Below are positions 1-5,021 of a DNA stretch of 8,411 nucleotides, piece after piece (positions within the stretch are counted from its first letter, which is position 1; each line of letters begins with the position of its first letter). Origin of the DNA: an uncultured Clostridia bacterium. GTDB lineage: Bacteria; Bacillota; Clostridia; Peptostreptococcales; Anaerovoracaceae. The position numbers were made by a program, and so were the translations under genes. The notes below the pieces were generated by a model. That model was not told the origin of the DNA. It did no database searches and saw only the letters and a program-made list of their open reading frames with translations. The stretch spans positions 1 through 8,411 of the forward strand of contig CAKQVC010000075.1 of NCBI GenBank assembly GCA_934277655.1, written 5' to 3'.

Positions 1-245
1 CATGTATTTTCATCGACATCCAGACTGAATCTTGTAAAATCACCGCCGTATACAGCTAAATCAATATCGCTGCGTTCGCGAAAAACACCACGCGCTCTGG
101 AACCGAACAGTACAACTTTTTTGATTTGGTATCTCTCTGCCAGTTTGTTGATTTCCGTCAATACTTGTTCTTTGATTCCCGTTGCCCGGCTCCTTGCTGC
201 TAATTCATTTTCGATATTTGCGCTTCGGTTCTGTTCCTTACACAT
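1..245 (-). CDS. Small nucleotidyltransferase (MNT type), 3' end beyond window
   Basis: The frame starts at ATG 243-245 and stays open to the left edge, giving 81 residues. Residues 44-65 carry the nucleotidyltransferase signature: VVLFGSRARG with the Gly-Ser pair (48-49), then S-D-I-D-L (D60 and D62, the metal-binding Asp pair). This is the minimal MNT/DNA polymerase beta-like fold. Known members transfer nucleotides to protein or RNA, and many pair with a HEPN partner as toxin-antitoxin modules; whether that holds here cannot be seen because the downstream gene is outside the window. The chosen ATG overlaps the end of the ArsC-family gene by 8 bases and has GGGAGG at 255-260, 9 bases upstream. 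The family often starts closer to the VVLFGS strand, so TTG at residue 29 is a possible alternative start. It is probably the third gene of the operon driven from 1046-1074. Family assignment is firm, function is not. Confidence 0.85.
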   Translation of the reverse strand, partial: MCKEQNRSANIENELAARSRATGIKEQVLTEINKLAERYQIKKVVLFGSRARGVFRERSDIDLAVYGGDFTRFSLDVDENT

Positions 246-591
246 GCAGTGCAGCCTCCCACTCCGTTTCCTTGAATCCGACCAAAACCTTCCCGTTATC
301 AATGAGAAGCGGACGCTTGACTAGCATACCGTTCGATGCCAGCAGTTCGTACTGCTCTGCCTCACTCATATTCGGCAGTTTGTCTTTGAGATTCATCTCT
401 TTGTACAGTATGCCGCTGGTGTTAAAAAATTTTTTAAGCGGCAGTCCGCTCATCTGATGCCATGCCGCAAGCTCCGCGGCAGACGGGTTGTCCTCCACGA
501 TATGCCGATCGGTATAGTTAATCTGATGCGCGTCCAGCCATGCCTTAGCCTTGCGGCAGGTAGAGCACTTCGGGTATTCTAAAAAAATCAT
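238..591 (-). CDS. ArsC/Spx-family thioredoxin-fold protein (YusI-like)
   Basis: This complete 117-residue protein has the length and motifs of the ArsC/Spx family. The N-terminus YPKCSTCRKAKAWL has the CxxC redox pair at C9 and C12. Residues 53-60 read KKFFNTSG, and residues 90-95 read LVKRPL with the conserved Arg (R93). The FFNTSG block resembles Bacillus subtilis YusI-type proteins rather than the plasmid arsenate reductase. I see no arsenic genes around it. The cytosolic role is probably thiol-based reduction or redox sensing; arsenate reduction or Spx-like RNA polymerase binding cannot be claimed from sequence. The start ATG at 589-591 has AAGGGG at 598-603 with a 6-base spacer. It lies 17 bases after the upstream gene and overlaps the downstream nucleotidyltransferase by 8 bases, so translation of the two is probably coupled. 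Confidence 0.88.
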   Translation of the reverse strand: MIFLEYPKCSTCRKAKAWLDAHQINYTDRHIVEDNPSAAELAAWHQMSGLPLKKFFNTSGILYKEMNLKDKLPNMSEAEQYELLASNGMLVKRPLLIDNGKVLVGFKETEWEAALHV

Positions 592-608
592 GATATTCCC
601 CTTTCTTG

Positions 609-992
609 CTATTCATCATCGTCTCGGTAATACTGAATCCGATACATGTTTTCATCTTGGATACGTCCGCAGTAGCGCCAGTAGGTTCCGTCTTCTGTCT
701 GAACATTTTCAAGATAGAAGCCTACGCTTTCAAGGTACTTCGGGAAGTCGTCGTGGCCGCTTTCGTCAAACATTTTCTGGTCAACAGAAATATCTGTGAG
801 CAGCATATCTGCCTCTGACCATACACATTTTTCAATTTCCATCCCATCTTTCATCGTGAGCAGAATCTGTTGGTGAATATAAATATTGTCACCGTAGTCG
901 CTTATCACATAAGGCTTTTCAATCAGGCTTCTGCTTTGCGCTACATGCTCAGGAACTCGTTCCAGTAAATTCTTAACTTTTTTGTAGTTCAT
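609..992 (-). CDS. Uncharacterised acidic 127-aa protein
   Basis: I do not recognise this family. The product is a soluble, acidic protein with no signal peptide or membrane segment. It starts MNYKKVKNLLERVPEHV and ends in an acidic tail (YYRDDDE). The middle and C-terminal parts are rich in aromatic and acidic residues and look like alternating strands (for example NIYIHQQILLTMKDG and YWRYCGRIQDENMYRIQYY), suggesting a small alpha+beta domain. ATG at 990-992 is preferred, with GAAGGT at 1001-1006 and an 8-base spacer. TTG at 993-995 would add one residue and has only a 5-base spacer. It is the first gene of the operon, with a promoter about 50 bases upstream, and is followed after 17 bases by the ArsC-family gene. 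That it is a real gene is supported by its RBS, promoter, length and tight spacing. Confidence 0.75.
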   Translation of the reverse strand: MNYKKVKNLLERVPEHVAQSRSLIEKPYVISDYGDNIYIHQQILLTMKDGMEIEKCVWSEADMLLTDISVDQKMFDESGHDDFPKYLESVGFYLENVQTEDGTYWRYCGRIQDENMYRIQYYRDDDE

Positions 993-1045
993 CAAGAAAC
1001 ACCTTCTTTCATTCGATCAAAATGAGTTCTATCGGATACAATTCT

Positions 1046-1074
1046 ATTCTATCAGATTTTTTTGTGATTCTCAA
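1046..1074 (-). promoter_or_regulatory. Sigma-A-type promoter of the three-gene left operon
   Basis: On the minus strand the -35 box TTGAGA (1069-1074) is separated by exactly 17 bases from the -10 box TAGAAT (1046-1051). The -10 is preceded by TGA, giving an extended TGn motif. The spacer contains an A-run. A second TAGAAT copy overlaps at 1041-1046. It lies about 50 bases upstream of the ATG at 992. Prediction from consensus only. Confidence 0.65.
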
Positions 1075-1180
1075 CTAAACCGCGTACCAATTTGGGTACA
1101 TGTGTGTGTCTATCGTTTCTCAAATTTTCCTCAATTTCTTTCAACCTTTTCAGTGCATCCCGGCACAGGTGTGACGAATT
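1052..1180 (-). other. Short open stretch without a clear start, possible gene remnant
   Basis: Between the AddA-like stop (1193-1195) and the promoter lies a 42-codon open stretch bounded by TGA at both ends (1181-1183 and 1052-1054). It reads as helical, charged protein-like sequence (for example ALKRLKEIEENLRNDRH) and is in the same frame as the AddA-like gene, beyond two stop codons. It has no ATG and no convincing RBS, and its end overlaps the promoter. It could be a decayed gene end or chance. The rest of the intergenic space 996-1192 shows nothing else clear. Confidence 0.15.
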
Positions 1181-1192
1181 TCACGTTGGTCG

Positions 1193-2296
1193 CTAAACAT
1201 CCAAATGATAAATCATCGCGTCCGCGGCTTCTCCTGTCATCTCTTGAAACGCTTTCACATAAGCATCCAGTTGCGCGCTGTAACGCTCGTCCAAATCATC
1301 CGCGTCCGCGTTTGTCTTATAGTCAACAATATGCCAGTGATTCCCTTTCCGGTACACGACGTCCATGACGCCATGCCAGATGATATTCGCCTTCTCGCCC
1401 TCCGTTTCCTCTTCCTTGCAGCAGAACGGAAGCTCGCAATATACTTCGTCCGCGTTGAGAAGTTCAGTCAAAATATCCTGCGGTGCGCCGTTCTTCTGCG
1501 GGCAGCCACCATCTCTGATCACATCGATTACCCTCCCCAAAATCTCTTTGTACTCCGGGGCATCTATTTGATATTCCTGCATGGTTTCCGTTATCAAAGC
1601 CTCCCGATTGACCAGATTTCGCGATGAAACTAAAGCTTCCAGGATGTGGTGCGCCATCGTGCCGAGCAGATGCGGATTCTGTTTACTCCGCTTCACAGGA
1701 GGAATTTTTGTCAATTCGTCTTCCGCTTTATCTTCAAAATCATCGGAGGACGAAGTAATGCCTTTATAGATAACGGTACTCGGCTTATTGATTTGATAGC
1801 TTGCGGCTGCCTGCGTGTGATCTTTCAGAACGCAGGAGGTTTCCCCTTCTTCATAAAGCTCGGCTGTATCATAAGACTTCTTTTCATTTTCCGCAAGCGG
1901 TCTTTTCCCGCCGATTGTTCTAAAAATATCTCGGTCTGTTTTTAGAATAAACGGTCTCCAGACATTGCTCTCAAGCAGCTCACCTTCTTTGCTCAAAGCT
2001 GCGGAAACGATCAGCGCATTTTCTGCGCGGGTTGCCGCGACATACAAAAGTCTGCGTTTTTCTGCATCAAGAATCTCTTCTTCAACGGCCTTTTTATCCG
2101 CGAAATCCGTAGATTTATCTGAATATCCTAACGAAAACATATAGGTCTTCGGCGGATCCTGCGCGTAATCAGTGTGTTGTTCCGGAGCCTTATTCTTTGT
2201 ATTCTTTGGATCTGCGAGGATGACAATCGGTGCTTCCAATCCCTTCACCTTATGGAGATTCGCGATATGGACGCGGTTGCTGTCGCGTTTCCAACG
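1193..2296 (-). pseudogene. AddA-like helicase/nuclease, 3' remnant lacking the 5' part
   Basis: About 365 residues match the C-terminal third of a UvrD/AddA-type ATP-dependent helicase-nuclease (RecBCD-like end processing; family length is usually about 1000-1250 aa). Helicase motif V (NLHKVKGLEAP, about 2228-2260) and motif VI (RRLLYVAATRAENAL, near 2020-2055) are followed by a complete RecB-type nuclease domain: GTMAHHILE, E in CELPF, GVMDVV, the D-Y-K of IVDYKTN, and QLDAY. The C-terminus ends naturally (IYHLDV, stop TAG). No frameshift interrupts the fragment. Upstream of about 2290 the frame stays open to a start at 2476, but those 60 residues are antisense to an ISL3 transposase tail and resemble no helicase. 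Walker A and motifs I-IV are missing, so helicase activity is impossible; the nuclease domain could still fold if translated. AddA versus a related UvrD-nuclease is not certain. Confidence 0.8.
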
Positions 2297-2496
2297 GTCC
2301 GACCGAATCGCTGAATCGCAGACCGAAAGATATGAAGCGAAACGCCCGCGGCTACAGTAATTTTGAACATATCCGCAACCGAATTCTGTTTGCACTCCGT
2401 ATGGAAGCACCCATATTGTCCAAGCCACGAGAGGAAAAAGAATTCCGAAAAGACACCGGCAAAGTCCGAGGTCCATACAAGAAAAACAACAAATAA
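2290..2496 (+). pseudogene. ISL3-family transposase, C-terminal fragment
   Basis: From 2290 the plus strand reads SNGPTESLNRRPKDMKRNA, then GYSNFEHIRNRILFAL. This is the characteristic C-terminal block of ISL3 transposases (SNG-x-x-E-x-x-N then K-x-x-KR-x-x-x-GY-x-NF-x-x-x-RNRIL), containing the last catalytic Glu of the DDE set. It is followed by a basic tail (GPYKKNNK) and a TAA stop at 2494-2496. About 69 of a usual 400 or so residues remain. The N-terminal zinc-ribbon and helix-turn-helix and the two catalytic Asp residues are missing, so it cannot be active. Codons upstream of 2290 in this frame are antisense to the AddA-like fragment, which fixes the breakpoint within a few bases. Confidence 0.7.
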
Positions 2497-2518
2497 AGAA
2501 TTTCCGAAATCAGTGCAC

Positions 2519-2550
2519 AAAAAACAGTGGCCGTAAAATGACCACTGTTT
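2519..2550 (-). terminator. Rho-independent terminator, probable end of the surface-protein operon
   Basis: A perfect 9-bp stem AAACAGTGG (2522-2530) / CCACTGTTT (2542-2550) encloses an 11-base loop. Read on the minus strand, the stem runs into a six-T run (2519-2524), so it suits transcripts coming from the gene ending at 2638, 88 bases upstream. On the plus strand the stem also ends in TTT but the following bases are cattctaatt, so it could act weakly for the transposase as well. It lies inside the IS remnant. Confidence 0.7.
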
Positions 2551-2560
2551 CATTCTAATT

Positions 2561-2585
2561 GGCATCAGTCCCCACGGACAGACCC
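2561..2585 (+). repeat. Candidate right terminal inverted repeat of the IS remnant
   Basis: On the minus strand the segment starts GGGTCTGTCCGTGGGGAC. Its position (65 bases after the transposase stop) and G-rich outer end suit an ISL3-type end. The partner end is gone, so the repeat cannot be confirmed within the window. Confidence 0.4.
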
Positions 2586-2637
2586 TAAAATTTGCCCCAC
2601 TCTCGTACCCCACGAAAGTTTGGTTACCCCACTTTTC

Positions 2638-5010
2638 TTATTTTACGGTTCGCCATGCTTTGTTCGACCACTGCGTATAATATTTCTTATCATCCATCGT
2701 GCGAACGCCGCGAAGTTTGTAATAGTAGGTTTTGCCTGTTCTCAGATTTTTCGTATTCAGATAGGTTGAAACCTCTCCGTTCCCGGTCGCAAAGAATGCC
2801 TTCTTGCCGTAACCGCTGTTTTTCTTCACAGAGCGATAAATTTCAAACCGATCAACCTTATAACCTCTCGACTTCGTCCATGACAAAAGAATCTTTTTGT
2901 TCTTTGTGAGCTTGGACTCCAATGTGATGCTTGTGTTTTCAACCCCCTCTTTGATTTTTTTTATGGATTCGTCTGTCGAAGGGTTTGTCGGGTCAGTTGT
3001 CTTACCTGGTACAGCCGGCTCCGCCTTCTTTGCTGTCTTGATTTCGACTTTGTCGCCGCTCTTTAATCCGCTGAGTTCTGTCACAGAGCCTTTGGACGTA
3101 CCGTTCAGCAAAACATCCGTAATTTCGTAACCATCTGCCGCGGTGATTGTGAGCTTCGTTCCGTCCGCGCTGAGTGTTGTTTGGGAGCCTTCCCCTGCCA
3201 AAATCGCCGGCTTCTGAACCGGTATGTAGCTGCTGCCGCCGGAACTGCCGCCGCTTTTTATTACATTGAACTTCAGTTTCACGCTTGCCGAAACTTCATT
3301 GCTTCCCGAAATCGTAAGGGTTTCGTTATATTCTCTGGCCGCAAGGTTTTCTTTCGGCTGTACGGTGATTTCCGCGGTTCTTCTCGGAGCAATTCGGCTT
3401 TCCGAAAGTTTACTCACGGTGTAATTGCTGTTTTCCTGTAAAACTTCCTCTGATAGAACAACGGTTTCGTTTCCGGTATTTGTGATCGTTACCGTCTTTG
3501 AACCCGGCTGCGCATAGCCCGTCTTAACCGTTCCGAAATCGATCACGGAAGGAACCGCGGTAATGGCGTAGTTAGACTCGCTTGTTTGAATTTTAACCCA
3601 GCGGTTTGCATAGGTTGCCTCAAGCATCGCATTGGCAGGTGTAGCAGTTTCTTCCGATACCCCTGCTGTGACAGTCGGTGTTAACCCTTCCGCATAGGTT
3701 GGCAGCGGAGGTTGCTTTAATAAGATTGCGGCAAACTTGTCTTGATTTGCCTGCGTTTCCGCACTTGCGATGACGGTGCCGCCGTTGATTGTCATCCCAT
3801 ATGTTGAGATTCCATTGGAGCGGTCGGTCTCGTCTACTTTTTTGATTTCTTTTCCGACAGCTTCAATGTAAGCATTATCTTCAATCGTTAAAAGACTTTG
3901 CTGGTTTGCATATCTGTCTCCATATATTCCATAACTGCTTCCGCCTGACTGCCCTCCCTCTGCATATAAAAAAGCATTCTCAGAGAGTTTGGCTTCGGAA
4001 TGTTCACTGACAAATTTATGAATGTACACCCCCATGCTGGAACCAGCCAGGTCGCCGTAGGTTCGCCCGCCGTAAGCATACACGCTTGCGTTTGCCGAAG
4101 CTTTAAAATCAGCTGCACAGATTCCCATGCTGGTGCTCCATTCATTGCTTGCACCCGGATTCTTTGTTACGTCCCCACCATAAGCTTTTAAAATTGCACT
4201 TCCGTCAATTATCAAAGGTCGTGATGCAGATATTCCGCTGCTTTCTCTGGAATTCACTGCCCTGACATCACCGCCTTTTGCCGTAACCTGTGCATTGTCG
4301 GTAATCGTCATTTGTGAACAGCTAACACCCCGGCTGTATGCACCAGCATTAATGTTCTCAGCCGTATCACCATATATTTCTAACTTTGCTGAATCTTTGA
4401 CATTAACATTCCCGAAAAAAATCCCTGCGCTTATTCTTGCTGCTGTATTTCCATCATTTGTGGGTTTTCCTCCTTTTATGGTCAGCTTGCCGCTTCCGCA
4501 TATTGTAACGGAGGTTTGCAAATTACGCGCATCGCCCATGCCTACAGAGCCAATAACAATGCCTTCGGAGGTTACTTCCGTAGCATCTCCTGCCTGTATT
4601 ATATTTTCGGTTCCCTCTGTCAAAACAATGGTAACATCTCCCGGAAGGAGCACTCCGTAATAATATCCGTTTCTGAGGCTCGGTATCGCGCTTGGTACAT
4701 AAGTCGGCTCCGTCACCACAATCCTCGCGCCGGAAAGGGTCAAGGTTTTCGTCTCATTGTCCCATGACCAGCCTTCCGCGCTGTCGGTTACGGACTCTTT
4801 TGTAAAGTCAACTGTCTTTTCCATTCCGTCCGTCGCTTTATATTTTCCGTCCGTACTTGTCAAGTCGAGCATGGTCCTTCTGGTTACAACAGAGTTCGCG
4901 GCGATTCCGTCCTCAGCATGCGCCACCCTCCCACTTCCTGCGATCGGCGTCATTGTAAATGCCACGCAGAATGCTATCAAAATCGCAAATAATCTTTTTT
5001 TCTTCTTCAT
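2638..5010 (-). CDS. Secreted repeat protein: beta-helix-like repeats, HYDIN-like Ig, C-terminal FN3-like module
   Basis: The 790-residue product starts with a Sec signal peptide: MKKKK, a hydrophobic core, and a likely cleavage after AHA (30-32). Residues 79-97 (GWSWDNETKTLTLSGARIV) are a motif common at the start of Clostridial repeat surface proteins. From about 120 to 425 come roughly eight degenerate repeats of about 35-45 residues, alternating a GI/GV strand with L-x-I-x-D-N-A-x-x-x-A-x-GG, best read as a right-handed beta-helix. Residues about 480-585 resemble ASPM/SPD-2/HYDIN-type Ig domains (IDFGTVKTG, VTITNTGNETVVL). A Gly/Ser linker (586-594), a small strand-rich domain (598-664), a Pro/Thr linker (666-680) and an FN3-like module (about 690-790, IYRSVKKNSGYG and YYYKLRG) follow. 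There is no LPXTG, membrane tail or SLH domain. ATG 5008-5010 lies 9 bases after the upstream stop with AGGAGG at 5016-5021. The ligand and exact function are unknown; a role in adhesion or cell-surface binding is inference. Confidence 0.87.
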   Translation of the reverse strand: MKKKKRLFAILIAFCVAFTMTPIAGSGRVAHAEDGIAANSVVTRRTMLDLTSTDGKYKATDGMEKTVDFTKESVTDSAEGWSWDNETKTLTLSGARIVVTEPTYVPSAIPSLRNGYYYGVLLPGDVTIVLTEGTENIIQAGDATEVTSEGIVIGSVGMGDARNLQTSVTICGSGKLTIKGGKPTNDGNTAARISAGIFFGNVNVKDSAKLEIYGDTAENINAGAYSRGVSCSQMTITDNAQVTAKGGDVRAVNSRESSGISASRPLIIDGSAILKAYGGDVTKNPGASNEWSTSMGICAADFKASANASVYAYGGRTYGDLAGSSMGVYIHKFVSEHSEAKLSENAFLYAEGGQSGGSSYGIYGDRYANQQSLLTIEDNAYIEAVGKEIKKVDETDRSNGISTYGMTINGGTVIASAETQANQDKFAAILLKQPPLPTYAEGLTPTVTAGVSEETATPANAMLEATYANRWVKIQTSESNYAITAVPSVIDFGTVKTGYAQPGSKTVTITNTGNETVVLSEEVLQENSNYTVSKLSESRIAPRRTAEITVQPKENLAAREYNETLTISGSNEVSASVKLKFNVIKSGGSSGGSSYIPVQKPAILAGEGSQTTLSADGTKLTITAADGYEITDVLLNGTSKGSVTELSGLKSGDKVEIKTAKKAEPAVPGKTTDPTNPSTDESIKKIKEGVENTSITLESKLTKNKKILLSWTKSRGYKVDRFEIYRSVKKNSGYGKKAFFATGNGEVSTYLNTKNLRTGKTYYYKLRGVRTMDDKKYYTQWSNKAWRTVK

Positions 5011-5015
5011 CTTCT

Positions 5016-5021
5016 CCTCCT
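5016..5021 (-). promoter_or_regulatory. Ribosome binding site overlapping the upstream stop codon
   Basis: AGGAGG begins inside the TAG stop of the upstream gene (5020-5022) and sits 5 bases before the ATG of the 790-aa gene. This fixes the start and implies a shared transcript with translational coupling. Confidence 0.8.

Larger units (their letters stand above)
2288..2585 (+). mobile_element. 3' remnant of an ISL3-family insertion sequence
   Basis: The segment contains the transposase C-terminus (2290-2496), an 89-base tail with a hairpin terminator, and a candidate terminal inverted repeat ending at 2585. Read inward on the minus strand this end begins GGGTCTGTCCGTGGGGAC, a G-rich start of the kind seen at ISL3 ends. 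The next eight bases, taaaattt (2586-2593), would fit the 8-base target duplication of this family. The left end and most of the transposase gene are absent, so the second inverted repeat and the duplicate cannot be checked. The left boundary at about 2288 is where transposase homology meets the AddA-like fragment. Family placement rests on the protein motif; the exact right end is inference. Confidence 0.6.

Noticed and set aside
238..591. True arsenate reductase of an ars operon
   Set aside because: The motif set (CSTCRKA, FFNTSG) fits the YusI/Spx side of the family and no other arsenic-resistance gene is present.
1084..1099. Dyad GTACC-N6-GGTAC just upstream of the -35 box, as an operator
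   Set aside because: Only 5 bp per arm, no recognised regulator site and no regulator gene nearby; too weak to annotate.
1205..1627. Plus-strand ORF of 140 codons
   Set aside because: It is antisense to the well-supported nuclease domain of the AddA-like fragment.
2297..2476. N-terminal 60 residues of the AddA-frame ORF as real helicase sequence
   Set aside because: This part is antisense to the recognisable ISL3 transposase C-terminus and shows no helicase motif.
2638..2760. Sortase LPXTG anchor at the C-terminus of the 790-aa protein
   Set aside because: The protein ends in an FN3-like module with no LPXTG, hydrophobic segment or basic tail of that type.
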